This document shows, in pieces, positions 17,996 to 26,776 of a DNA stretch of 64,000 nt; position 1 is the first letter of the stretch; each line of letters begins with the position of its first letter. Source of the stretch: Labilibaculum manganireducens (GTDB lineage: Bacteria; Bacteroidota; Bacteroidia; Bacteroidales; Marinifilaceae). The stretch lies in assembly GCF_002843385.1 (NCBI RefSeq), contig NZ_MVDE01000008.1, positions 108,072-172,071 on the forward strand, read 5' to 3'. The position numbers and the translations under genes are program-made. Below the pieces are notes generated by a model that had not been told where the DNA came from, did not search any database, and worked only from the letters and a program-made list of their open reading frames with translations.

Positions 17996-19276
17996 ATGAT
18001 ACATTCACTTTCTATACAAAATTTTCTTTCTTTTAAGGATGAAATGACATACAGTTTTGAAGCTTCCAAAGACAAAAAATATGAGGATTATCAAATTGTT
18101 AAAGTTGCAGATGGTGTTAGGCTTTTAAAACTAGGTGTTGTATATGGAGCCAATGCTTCTGGAAAGAGTAATCTTCTAGATGCATTCGAATTTTTAAAAG
18201 ATTTCTGGTTCGACGTAATGGATAGTAAAGATTTAGAAACAGGTGTTGTTCCTTTCTTACTTGATGATAAAACCTCGACAGAAGCTTCCAAATTCAAATT
18301 GATATTCTATGTTGAAAAGTTAAGATATGTATATCAGCTAACTGTATCTAATGAAACAGTTTTAAATGAAAAATTAGAATTTTACCCTGGAACACAACCA
18401 GCTATAATTTTTGACAGAAAACTTAACAATAAAGTTTCAGAAATTGTATTTGGTCCTAAAATAAAAATTAGTCAAGTTGCCAAAGATGAAATATCAATTA
18501 AATGCTTATCTAATATGTCATTTTTTGCAGCATACAATGGTGTAAATATTGAAATTGAAGAATTAGAATTGGCTTCACAATGGATGCAAAATCAATTCTT
18601 ACACTCGATAGGAACAGAGACTTCTTTAGTCAGGTATTCTGAAAATTTGATATCAAAAGATAAGACAGTAAAAGAGAAAATGCTTGCGTTTCTACAACAA
18701 GCTGATTTTAATATTTCCAACATCAATACCGAAATAATAAAAAAAGAGATATCTGAAGAATTTTTAAATGAAATAAAAGATTTAAATATACCTAAATCAG
18801 AATTTGAAAAGTTACAAAAAGAACGTTCTTTCGACACTCTAAAAACAACATTTGAGCATAAAGTAATAAATAAAGATGAATCCATTTCATATAAAGAATT
18901 ACCCCTTGGATTGCAATCAGATGGAACGAAACGTGTGTTTGGTTTATCGGGAGGAATTATAAGAACCATTGAAAAAAATGCTTTCTTAGCTATAGACGAA
19001 ATTGAATCGCAACTTCATCCTAGATTGATCGAATTTGTTCTTGAGAAATTCTTAAGAGAATCAGAACAAGCACAATTATTGGTTACAACACATTATGATG
19101 GCTTGCTCGAAGAAGATGATTTACTGAGAAAAGACAGTATTTGGTTTACTGAAAAACAAGACGATGCATCAACTAGATTATACTCGTTATCTGATTTTAA
19201 GGCTGTAAATAGAATTACATCTCTTCAAAAGGCATACAAATACGGTAAGTTCGGTGCCATCCCAAATATTGATTAA
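17996..19276 (+). CDS. rloA: RloA/AbiLi-like AAA15 ATPase
   Basis: A 426-residue SMC/ABC-type ATPase (COG1106, AAA15 class). The N-terminus HSLSIQNFLSFKDEMTYSF is characteristic. Walker A is GANASGKSN (51-59), a signature-like segment is LGLQSDGTKR (~304-313), Walker B is AFLAIDEIESQLHPR (D334, E335) and the switch histidine is H366 in VTTHYDG. With the RloB gene starting 2 bp after its stop, it forms an AbiL-type ATPase plus nuclease pair. By analogy with PARIS (AriA/AriB) and OLD systems, the ATPase probably senses infection and releases or activates the TOPRIM partner; this is inference. Confidence 0.9.
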   Translation: MIHSLSIQNFLSFKDEMTYSFEASKDKKYEDYQIVKVADGVRLLKLGVVYGANASGKSNLLDAFEFLKDFWFDVMDSKDLETGVVPFLLDDKTSTEASKFKLIFYVEKLRYVYQLTVSNETVLNEKLEFYPGTQPAIIFDRKLNNKVSEIVFGPKIKISQVAKDEISIKCLSNMSFFAAYNGVNIEIEELELASQWMQNQFLHSIGTETSLVRYSENLISKDKTVKEKMLAFLQQADFNISNINTEIIKKEISEEFLNEIKDLNIPKSEFEKLQKERSFDTLKTTFEHKVINKDESISYKELPLGLQSDGTKRVFGLSGGIIRTIEKNAFLAIDEIESQLHPRLIEFVLEKFLRESEQAQLLVTTHYDGLLEEDDLLRKDSIWFTEKQDDASTRLYSLSDFKAVNRITSLQKAYKYGKFGAIPNID

Positions 19277-19278
19277 TA

Positions 19279-19854
19279 ATGGGTGGACGTAAAAATAAGA
19301 AACTTGACTTAAGAAATGGTATTTTCATTGTAGGTGAAGGTATTACGGAACAGTATTACTTTGCACATCTCAAGCAATTAAGGAAGTACAATTGTTCTGT
19401 AAAACCACGTTTCTTTGGTAAAACAAGTATAGATGAGATTAGTCGGACGGTAAGCAAATTATTAATGGGCGGCGTTTCTGTTATCTGTATTTTTGATGCT
19501 GATGTTGCTGCACGGGATAAAGTTGAAAATGAAAAACTGAATAAATTCAAAAAGAAATATCAGAAAAATAATTTAGTTACTATTTGCGATAGTTTACCGT
19601 CAATTGAATTTTGGTTTCTTTTACATTTTGTAAAAACCAATGGGCTATTTGTTAATTCTAAATCTCTAGAAAAAGAACTAAAAAAGCATATTCCTAATTA
19701 CAATAAAACAGAAAGCTATTTAAAAAATAAAACGTGGGTTGAACAATTTATAAATCAATTAGATTTTGCTTGTGTAAATGCAAAAGAGATTGATCAAACT
19801 CAAGGCTGTTCATACTCAAATATTTTCAAGGCAATTGATCTGTTGGAAAAATAA
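19279..19854 (+). CDS. rloB: RloB/AbiLii-like TOPRIM protein
   Basis: A 191-residue protein with a TOPRIM-like core. The first acidic motif is IVGEGITEQYYF (E20, E24), and the DxD motif is ICIFDADVAARD (D73, D75). The RloB hallmark (S-x-P-x-x-E-x-W-x-L-L-H-F) appears as SLPSIEFWFLLHF at 106-118, with E110. It begins 2 bp after the ATPase stop, so the two are co-translated. It is probably the toxic nuclease of the pair, whose target (DNA, rRNA or tRNA) is unknown. A transcription terminator follows immediately. Confidence 0.9.
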   Translation: MGGRKNKKLDLRNGIFIVGEGITEQYYFAHLKQLRKYNCSVKPRFFGKTSIDEISRTVSKLLMGGVSVICIFDADVAARDKVENEKLNKFKKKYQKNNLVTICDSLPSIEFWFLLHFVKTNGLFVNSKSLEKELKKHIPNYNKTESYLKNKTWVEQFINQLDFACVNAKEIDQTQGCSYSNIFKAIDLLEK

Positions 19855-19862
19855 CAAGAAGG

Positions 19863-19891
19863 AAAAAGCCGAGCATGGAACTTGGCTTTTT
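19863..19891 (+). terminator. Intrinsic terminator of the rloAB unit
   Basis: AAAAAGCC(G)AG pairs with CT(T)GGCTTTTT around a 7-nt loop. It lies 8 bp after the RloB stop and marks the right end of the defence island. Confidence 0.8.
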
Positions 19892-19967
19892 GATTTTAAG
19901 GGAAATTGTAAGATGTTGTATTTGTGTGATTTTTCAAATTATTTCTTCGTCCTATAGAATGTTTGCC

Positions 19968-20429
19968 TTACTTATTCTTGTATTTCTTTTGCAATGCATT
20001 CAAAAAATATCTTAGATACTGATCCAAAAAATCTCGATAGTGTTTATGATCTGGATTACGGAAAAAAGCACTCAACTCATGTTTGCTTATTTTTTTATCT
20101 ATTAAGGCAAGCATATCTAAGATGTCATCTGATTTCAGATCCAATGCAATTTTTAGTTTCCGAAGAATCATATTGTTACTTAAAGGATCTTCTGGCTCTG
20201 GCAGTGGACCTTCTCTTTTTCCGCGTTTTTCAATGATTAATCCGTTGAGGAAAATAGCCAGTTCTTTATCTGTGATTTCTATTAATAAAGGGTCATCATC
20301 TTTTTTAAACCAACCATCCAAATCCGCTTTACTGACATCGTAATTGGCTAATTTAAAAAGTTCAATCATTTTGAGATCACTAAAGTCAAACACGTAACGA
20401 ACACGTCTTAATATATCATTATTGGTCAT
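19968..20429 (-). CDS. DUF1456 (YehS-like) protein
   Basis: A 153-residue cytoplasmic protein made of two similar halves (residues 1-~70 and ~80-153). Each half begins with an NN-x-I-L-R-[RK]-[VL] segment (TNNDILRRVRYVFDF and SNNMILRKLKIALDL) followed by a short helical repeat. This duplicated layout is diagnostic for DUF1456, represented by E. coli YehS. The function is unknown. It ends 107 bp past the defence-island terminator on the opposite strand and is probably part of the core genome flanking the island. Confidence 0.88.
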   Translation of the reverse strand: MTNNDILRRVRYVFDFSDLKMIELFKLANYDVSKADLDGWFKKDDDPLLIEITDKELAIFLNGLIIEKRGKREGPLPEPEDPLSNNMILRKLKIALDLKSDDILDMLALIDKKISKHELSAFFRNPDHKHYRDFLDQYLRYFLNALQKKYKNK

Positions 20430-20591
20430 ATTGTCTTTTATTTAATTTTCACTTCATTCATAATTTTCATTTTCCTAATCTAACTCTCTCGTTACTTGTG
20501 AGGCAGTTGCGCTAATCAACTCTTATTGTATTCAGGTTCCCGAAACTACAAAACAATAAGTGCTTACCAAAAGAAACAAGAAGAAATAAAA

Positions 20592-20653
20592 AAAGATCAC
20601 CCCTTGCAGGATGATCTTTACCTAAATGAATGAAGGGATTACTTCTGTTTCCT
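20592..20653 (-). terminator. PUL A terminator element (copy 1 of a shared ~62-bp element)
   Basis: On the minus strand, AAAGATCATCC pairs with GGGTGATCTTT around a short loop and is followed by TTTTTTATTT. The 5' flank (GAAGTAATCCCTTCATTCATTT) is shared with the element at 39283-39343 at roughly 80% identity. It follows the last gene of PUL A, the GH3 gene ending at 20729. Confidence 0.8.
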
Positions 20654-20728
20654 TCGGTATGCAAAACCTATTGAAGTAGCTGTTTCAGCCCGTTGGAATT
20701 CTTCTAATCTAAATAGTTGTGATCGTTA

Positions 20729-23089
20729 TTATGGATTGTAAGTGAAACTCTTACATTTCTCAACCAATTCCATTACCTGAGCTTGAGATATTTCGCCATT
20801 GGTTATGTAAGGATATTTTATCATTGGATGATCGACCATGAAGCCTGGGAAATCTGCATTATAACCTGATTTTCCTTCTCCTGTGAATCTTTTGATCCAA
20901 TTTGGAACTAATTCCATCAGCAATGTACGGGTTTGCTTGTTTTTCCAGTATTCGCTAAAAAATGTGTACTCGTCGAAAGCCAAAGGTACTTGCTGTGTTG
21001 ATTGCAGGGCAACAACTTCTGATAATCTGATATCGCGTGATGATGCTGCTATAGAAATTGTAAATTCGCCGCTTTCAGCAATCCACATCTCTCTTTTTCC
21101 ATCGTAATAGGAAAAATCCCGAGCTTCCAATTTAAAAGTCACTTCTTTTTCTTCTCCCGGCTCTAAGTCAATTTTCGCGAATTTCTTCAACTCTTTTTTA
21201 GGGCGCAATAGTTTACATTCATTATCGGTAACATACAATTGCACAACTTCTTTCCCTTTTACATCACCTGTATTTTTAACCCTTACTGTTGCACTTACTC
21301 CTTCTTTATCGGTAGTATTTTTTGCAGATAGTTTAAGATTACTGTATTCAAAAGTTGTATAAGACAATCCAAATCCAAAAGGAAACAGAGGTTCAATTTT
21401 CTTTTCATCGTAGTAACGATAGCCAACAAAAATGCGCTCGCCGTAAAGGACTTCGCCTTGCTCTCCTGGAAAATTTAAAAATGAAGGAGTGTCTTCTAAT
21501 TTCACAGGAAATGTTTCGGCCAGTTTGCCTGATGGATTTATTTTCCCAAACAAAACATCGGCAACAGCACCAGCTCCGGCTTGTCCGCCCAGCCAGGTTT
21601 CCAAAATACCATCCACTTCATTTATCCAAGGCATGGTAACTGCACTTCCGTTGGTAAGTACGGCAACCGTGTTTTTCTGAACTTTCGCAATCTCACTAAT
21701 AAGTTTATTGTGGGATACCGGCATATTAATATGGGTCCGGTCAATTCCTTCCGATTCGTACTGCAATGGTAAACCTGCAAATACCAAAGCTATATCGGCA
21801 TTGGCAGCTGCTTTTTTGGCTTCATCTATTAGCGATGTATCATTATCGTCAGATAATTTATAGCCTTGCGCATAGCTTACTTTTATATCCTTGCCATATT
21901 CTTTTGTGATGATGTCTAAAACCTTATCGAGTTTGGTCGGTTTCACTTCAGAACTTCCGTTTCCCTGATAACGGGGAGCTGCGGCAAATTCTCCAATAAT
22001 AGCAACACGCTTGTACTTCTCTTTTGTTACTGGTAATATCTGATTTTTGTTCTTCAAAAGTGTTATGGCTTCTGATGCAACCTGCCGTGCATAAGCGTGA
22101 TGCTTTTCAGCATTGAGTTCAGCACCTTGTTTTTCGAGAGCTTTTGCTTTAAACACAATTGTCAGGATCTCTTTTACCAATTGATCAACAACGGCAATAT
22201 CCAAATCTCCGTTTTTAACTGCTTCCACTACAAGGGAATCATTTACACCACTGACTCCGGGCATTTCTATATGCATGCCTGCTTTCATTGCTTCAACCCG
22301 GTTAACCACTGCAAACCAGTCTGAGATAACAATGCCTTTAAATCCCCATTCCTTTTTAAGCATATCGGTTAACAAATACGGACTTTGAGTGCCGTAAACA
22401 CCCTGAACCCGATTGTAACAGGCCATAATTGTCCATGGCTGTGCTTTTTTAACCGCTATTTCGAATGGAGTGAGGTAGATTTCGTGCAGGGTACGATTAT
22501 CCATATTGGAGTTGTTGTACATGCGCATGGTTTCGACATTGTTGGCGGTATAATGTTTTAATGATGTTCCCACGCCCTGGCTTTGAACTCCGTTGATGTA
22601 GGCCGCTCCCAGTTCGCCTGATAAAATTGGATCTTCAGAAAAGAACTCAAAATTTCTTCCGCCCAAAACTGATCGTTTGATGTTGACACCCGGCCCCAGA
22701 ATTACATTCACATTTTGCGCCTGACATTCTTCACCTATGGCTTGTCCAACTTTATTGACCATATCTAAATTCCATGTTGCAGAAAGTGCTGATGCAGTTG
22801 GAAAGCAAGTGGCCGGCAACTGATCGCCGTAACCAGCCTTGTTGGTTGCTGGTGCGCGACGCAGGCCATGGGGACCATCTGCGACCCAAATCCATGGGAT
22901 ATTCAAGCGTTCGATCGGCTGTGTGCTCCAGTCATCGCGACCAGAGCAAAGGGCTGCTTTCTCCTCTAAAGTTAATTTCGAAACCAGTTGGTTAATCTTG
23001 TCATTGACATCCAGGTCTGATTTTTTAGTCTGTGCTTTCAATACCATATTTGATAGTATCAGGATGGAAAACAATAGTAAATTTTTCAT
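20729..23089 (-). CDS. GH3 family beta-glucosidase (secreted)
   Basis: A 786-residue exported glycoside hydrolase with a signal peptide (cleavage near VLKAQ). It has the GH3 N-terminal barrel with the catalytic nucleophile D257 in GFKGIVISDWFAV, the substrate loop SLKHYTANN, the alpha/beta sandwich domain and a C-terminal fibronectin-III-like domain (residues ~640-710, VKNTGDVKGKEVVQLYV). It should cleave terminal beta-linked glucose from short oligosaccharides in the periplasm. As the last gene of PUL A, it would finish the breakdown of beta-glucan fragments delivered by SusCD. Exact linkage preference cannot be read from sequence. Confidence 0.93.
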   Translation of the reverse strand: MKNLLLFSILILSNMVLKAQTKKSDLDVNDKINQLVSKLTLEEKAALCSGRDDWSTQPIERLNIPWIWVADGPHGLRRAPATNKAGYGDQLPATCFPTASALSATWNLDMVNKVGQAIGEECQAQNVNVILGPGVNIKRSVLGGRNFEFFSEDPILSGELGAAYINGVQSQGVGTSLKHYTANNVETMRMYNNSNMDNRTLHEIYLTPFEIAVKKAQPWTIMACYNRVQGVYGTQSPYLLTDMLKKEWGFKGIVISDWFAVVNRVEAMKAGMHIEMPGVSGVNDSLVVEAVKNGDLDIAVVDQLVKEILTIVFKAKALEKQGAELNAEKHHAYARQVASEAITLLKNKNQILPVTKEKYKRVAIIGEFAAAPRYQGNGSSEVKPTKLDKVLDIITKEYGKDIKVSYAQGYKLSDDNDTSLIDEAKKAAANADIALVFAGLPLQYESEGIDRTHINMPVSHNKLISEIAKVQKNTVAVLTNGSAVTMPWINEVDGILETWLGGQAGAGAVADVLFGKINPSGKLAETFPVKLEDTPSFLNFPGEQGEVLYGERIFVGYRYYDEKKIEPLFPFGFGLSYTTFEYSNLKLSAKNTTDKEGVSATVRVKNTGDVKGKEVVQLYVTDNECKLLRPKKELKKFAKIDLEPGEEKEVTFKLEARDFSYYDGKREMWIAESGEFTISIAASSRDIRLSEVVALQSTQQVPLAFDEYTFFSEYWKNKQTRTLLMELVPNWIKRFTGEGKSGYNADFPGFMVDHPMIKYPYITNGEISQAQVMELVEKCKSFTYNP

Positions 23090-23406
23090 GTTTTATTAAT
23101 TACAAATTATTGGGTTTAAGGTACAAATAATTACCATTATCCACATTTAAAATCCGGCTTAAACAATCAACATAAAAGATTGATTTTAAAATCATTTGAT
23201 ACGAAAAAACAGATTTTAAACTTGCCAATTGTACCAAATTAACATCAAAATTGATCTTATAAAATAGTGCTTATAGAATCAAGTGATACCCTGACCAGAA
23301 CGGCTTGTATATAGTCAGAGCATGACAAGCTGATATTTTAAACAGGATTTTGAAATTAAACTGGTATTACAAGGATATAGTTGTGCTATAAAAATTAAAA
23401 CAGTTT
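23090..23406. other. Gap between the two GH3 genes
   Basis: This ~317-bp AT-rich gap separates two same-strand GH3 genes. I found neither a strong hairpin nor a clear TAnnTTTG promoter. It may contain a promoter for the downstream GH3 gene, since the gap is long for an operon, but nothing specific supports it. Confidence 0.4.
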
Positions 23407-25650
23407 CTATTTCACTGCAAACTCAGCACCCAAATCAGCATTGGAATCTCCTCCAATCCAAAGCATAAATTTTCCAGGCTCAACAACATTCTTCATTTGC
23501 TGATTATGAAATGACAATTCGCTTGCCGGAATTGTGAAATTCACTCTCTTAGTTTCTCCTGCCTTCAGTTTCACCCGATCGAAAGCTTTTAGTTCTCTTA
23601 CGGGTCTGGTAACATCTCCAACCAGATCACGAATGTAAACCTGCACAACTTCTTCGGCAGCACATTTGCCTTTGTTGCTTAATAAAACGGATACTTTCAA
23701 CTCTGCTGTACCTGCAATTACCGGTGTTTCAATTCGTAAGTCTGAATATTCAAAATCAGTATATGATAATCCAAAACCAAATGGATATAAAGGTTCAAAA
23801 CCGTCATCCATATAATGAGAAGTATTTCCCAATGAAGTTTGATAAGCCTTTACTGGTATCTTATCAATTGAAGGCCAGTTATTGGGATCAACAGGGCGTC
23901 CGCTGTTTTTATGATTGTAGTGCATGGGAATCTGTCCTACTGATTTTGGAAATGTAATTGGCAGTTTGCCTGAAGGTGATACTTTTCCAAACAAAATATT
24001 TGCCAATGCTGCTCCTCCCATAGTTCCCGGATGCCATGCATACAGCACTGCATCTGCATTTTCGAATACATCTCCTATACTCAATGCTCTTCCTGCCATT
24101 ACAATCAGAACGATTGGTTTGCCTGTTTCCGATATTTCCTGTATCAGTTCTTTTTGAATTCCGGGAAGATCAAGTCTGGCCCGGCAATGAGCCTCTCCTG
24201 ATAATATTGCTTCCTCACCCACGCATAAAATAACAACATCAGACGATTTTGCCGCCTTTATTGCCTGTTTGAAACCATCTGAATTTTTGTCTCGTGTGTA
24301 TTTTAATCCTTTTGCAAAATTCACCTTCGCATTTCCCAGCAAATTTTTAATTCCTTCGAGCGGCGTAATTGATAACAAACTGTCGGCATCGAAGCTCCAT
24401 GTTCCCAATTGCTCGTATTTTTCATGAGCCATTGGGCCAATAACTGCAACTGAATTTATTTTTGTTGAAAGAGGCAACAGTTTATTTTTATTCTTTAAAA
24501 GAACGATGCTCTGTTCCGCCGCTTCCAGAGCTGCTTTTTCTATGTCTTTTTCTCCAATTTCGCCCTGTCCGTTTTCATCTACATATGGGTGCTCAAATAA
24601 GCCCAGTTCAATTTTAATTCGCAGTATATTTCTTACTGCATCATCAACTAAATCTATATTTATAAGCCCCTCATCCAAAAGTTCCTTAATATGATTTTTG
24701 TAACAGGTGGAAGCCATTTCCATATCAACGCCTGCTATCAAGGCTTTTCTTGCTGCATCTTTTTCATCAGAAGAAAAACCATGACTGATCAATTCATGAA
24801 TAGATGCCCAGTCGCTGACCACCATTCCATCAAATTGCCACTCCTCTCTTAAAACCTTACGAAACAAGAATTGATTTCCCGAAGCCGGAACGCCATTCAA
24901 ATCATTGAATCCTGTCATAAAAGTTCTAATACCGGCATCCTTGGCTGCTTTGAATGATTTAAAATAAACATCCCGCAATTCTCCTTCAGGAATAAGTGTT
25001 GTGTTATAATCCCGGCCTCCTTCTGCTGCACCATAGCCGGCAAAGTGTTTTGCGCAAGCGGCTATTTTACCATTTGAAAAAAAAGAACCATTGGTACCCT
25101 GAAAACCTTCGGTAGAGGCAACAGCCATTTTTGAGACCAAGTATGGGTCTTCTCCAAAACTTTCTGCAATTCTCCCCCATCGTGAATCCCGGGCAATATC
25201 AATCATGGGTGCAAATGTCCAGTTAACACCAGCTAAATAAGCCTCTTGTGCTGCAATGCCTGCTCCTTTTTTTACAATTTCAGGATTCCAGGTAGCTGCT
25301 TGTCCCAAAGGAATTGGGAATATGGTTTTAAAACCATGTACAACATCTCTGCCTATTAACAAAGGAATACCCAACCGACTTTCTTCGATTGCTGTTTTTT
25401 GAATTTCATTTACTGTTTTTACGTCAACTTCGTTCAAAATAGAGCCAACATTTCCAGCCTTTATTTCTTCTTTTATCTTATCCGGAATTTGTCCGGAAAA
25501 GCCATTGATCTGACACATCTGTCCTATTTTTTCATCAATTGTCATTTGCGACAAAAGTTTCTCAATCTTCTGATCATTCTTAGATAAAGAAGATACACAA
25601 GACTGTAAAAGGCAAAGACATATCCCTAATACGTAAAATCTATTTACCAT
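23407..25650 (-). CDS. bglX: GH3 family beta-glucosidase, BglX-like lipoprotein
   Basis: A ~747-residue GH3 enzyme of the BglX type. The start was set at MVNRFYVLG (25650), not 14 codons upstream, because this gives a proper lipoprotein signal ending LLQSC (C18). The GH3 barrel carries APMIDIARDSRWGRIAESFGEDPYL (19-residue core shown in part) and the nucleophile aspartate in FDGMVVSDWAS (D280). The second domain and a fibronectin-like C-terminus (~residues 640-735) follow. It probably sits on the periplasmic face of a membrane and hydrolyses beta-linked gluco-oligosaccharides. It is preceded by the strong hairpin that ends the SusC-SusD-binding-protein trio. Confidence 0.93.
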   Translation of the reverse strand: MVNRFYVLGICLCLLQSCVSSLSKNDQKIEKLLSQMTIDEKIGQMCQINGFSGQIPDKIKEEIKAGNVGSILNEVDVKTVNEIQKTAIEESRLGIPLLIGRDVVHGFKTIFPIPLGQAATWNPEIVKKGAGIAAQEAYLAGVNWTFAPMIDIARDSRWGRIAESFGEDPYLVSKMAVASTEGFQGTNGSFFSNGKIAACAKHFAGYGAAEGGRDYNTTLIPEGELRDVYFKSFKAAKDAGIRTFMTGFNDLNGVPASGNQFLFRKVLREEWQFDGMVVSDWASIHELISHGFSSDEKDAARKALIAGVDMEMASTCYKNHIKELLDEGLINIDLVDDAVRNILRIKIELGLFEHPYVDENGQGEIGEKDIEKAALEAAEQSIVLLKNKNKLLPLSTKINSVAVIGPMAHEKYEQLGTWSFDADSLLSITPLEGIKNLLGNAKVNFAKGLKYTRDKNSDGFKQAIKAAKSSDVVILCVGEEAILSGEAHCRARLDLPGIQKELIQEISETGKPIVLIVMAGRALSIGDVFENADAVLYAWHPGTMGGAALANILFGKVSPSGKLPITFPKSVGQIPMHYNHKNSGRPVDPNNWPSIDKIPVKAYQTSLGNTSHYMDDGFEPLYPFGFGLSYTDFEYSDLRIETPVIAGTAELKVSVLLSNKGKCAAEEVVQVYIRDLVGDVTRPVRELKAFDRVKLKAGETKRVNFTIPASELSFHNQQMKNVVEPGKFMLWIGGDSNADLGAEFAVK

Positions 25651-25762
25651 TTTTTCATTTTTAATCGTTCTTGAAAACCCAAACGGAATCAACTTTCACC
25701 TGTGTGAAAATTGAATTAGTTTAGCCCAGAGTTTCTTTCTCAGTCCCTTCAACGGCAAACTT

Positions 25763-25814
25763 AAAAAAGGGGCGCTGCACAAAGAATTCCAGTGCCTTCC
25801 GAGTGCAACGCCCC
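25763..25814 (-). terminator. GUUGCA stem-loop after the PUL A SusCD trio
   Basis: On the minus strand, GGGGCGTTGCAC pairs with GTGCAGCGCCCC (12 bp, one G-U, 22-nt loop) and is followed by six T. The G-U pair would be a C-A mismatch on the plus strand, so the minus-strand transcript is the structured one. It separates the binding-protein gene from the GH3 gene and can act as a terminator or a partial attenuator. Confidence 0.88.
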
Positions 25815-25891
25815 AAAACTAATCTAATTTATAATAATGAACTTTTTCAGATTTAAATCCATGAGTATATAGCCCAAATCTAGCAGAGGTG

Positions 25892-26758
25892 TTATTGAAC
25901 TGAACGAATTTCCACATTATCGATAGAAATTCCTTCCTTCATATCGCCACCGCCACCTCTTATAACAAGATATACTGTTCCTGCAGCCGCCGCGGTAAAG
26001 ACTCCATTGGTTTCGGTTGAACTTCCTACATTGGTAAATTTCCCTGCAAATGGAGTTGTTCCACTTCCATCCCACGTATTTATGCTCAATAATTTTTCTC
26101 CTTCATTGTAATCGCCGGATACTGTTTCCGGATCACTATAACCACAATACACTTCGAACCATGTATCGGAACAGCCTGTAGCAGAACTGATATACATATC
26201 GATTTGATAACTACGCCCTTCTTCTACCTGGATGGCTTGGTAAATTCCATCACCTCCCCAGCTGGGCGTTGTTAAATTAGCTTTACCGTCATTAAAATTC
26301 CATGTACCGTTACCTGCACCCGTGCCACCAATTGTCCATTCTGCTATATCATCTTCAGAAGAAAACTTACCACCTCTGATTAAATTTCCAGAAATTGGAT
26401 CTGAAGTTTCAACATTCACTATGCTTGATGCTTCGTTGCTAAAAATTCCACCTGCTGCAATTACCTTATGCTTTATTTCATATTCTCCTGCATCTGGTAA
26501 GAACAATTCAAATGAATTACCGCCAGTAGAAAAACCTGTTCCATCTCCTAGATCCCAATAATTACTAATAACATATTTGTTACTATTGGTCGTAATTTGA
26601 TATCTGTTTGCAGAAATTTCATCCACTGAAAATCTTACATCTATCATTTGTTCTGTTACATGTTCTTGATCGTCGTAAGTATCCTGAGTACAGGAAACCA
26701 TTCCTAAAGAAGTTAACAAGACGAATAATCCTATATATATTATTTCAATACGTTTCAT
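25892..26758 (-). CDS. Surface glycan-binding lipoprotein (PKD plus CBM-like), PUL A
   Basis: A 288-residue lipoprotein, lipobox ending at C23 (LGMVSC). Residues ~40-115 form a PKD-like domain (YWDLGDGTGFSTGG), and residues ~125-288 form a jelly-roll, CBM4-like domain (GGKFSSEDDIAEWTIGG ... EGISIDNVEI). No catalytic motif is visible. Position directly after susC and susD identifies it as the third PUL component, a surface glycan-binding protein that helps capture glucan. Ligand assignment is by context. Confidence 0.85.
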   Translation of the reverse strand: MKRIEIIYIGLFVLLTSLGMVSCTQDTYDDQEHVTEQMIDVRFSVDEISANRYQITTNSNKYVISNYWDLGDGTGFSTGGNSFELFLPDAGEYEIKHKVIAAGGIFSNEASSIVNVETSDPISGNLIRGGKFSSEDDIAEWTIGGTGAGNGTWNFNDGKANLTTPSWGGDGIYQAIQVEEGRSYQIDMYISSATGCSDTWFEVYCGYSDPETVSGDYNEGEKLLSINTWDGSGTTPFAGKFTNVGSSTETNGVFTAAAAGTVYLVIRGGGGDMKEGISIDNVEIRSVQ

Positions 26759-26776
26759 GTTTTTATGATTTGATTT

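Noticed and set aside
23090..23406. A possible small RNA or promoter between the GH3 genes.
   Set aside because: No matching promoter element, hairpin or terminator could be identified.
25651..25692. A 14-codon extension of the BglX-like gene.
   Set aside because: It would bury the lipoprotein signal peptide behind a polar segment; the internal ATG gives a standard signal.
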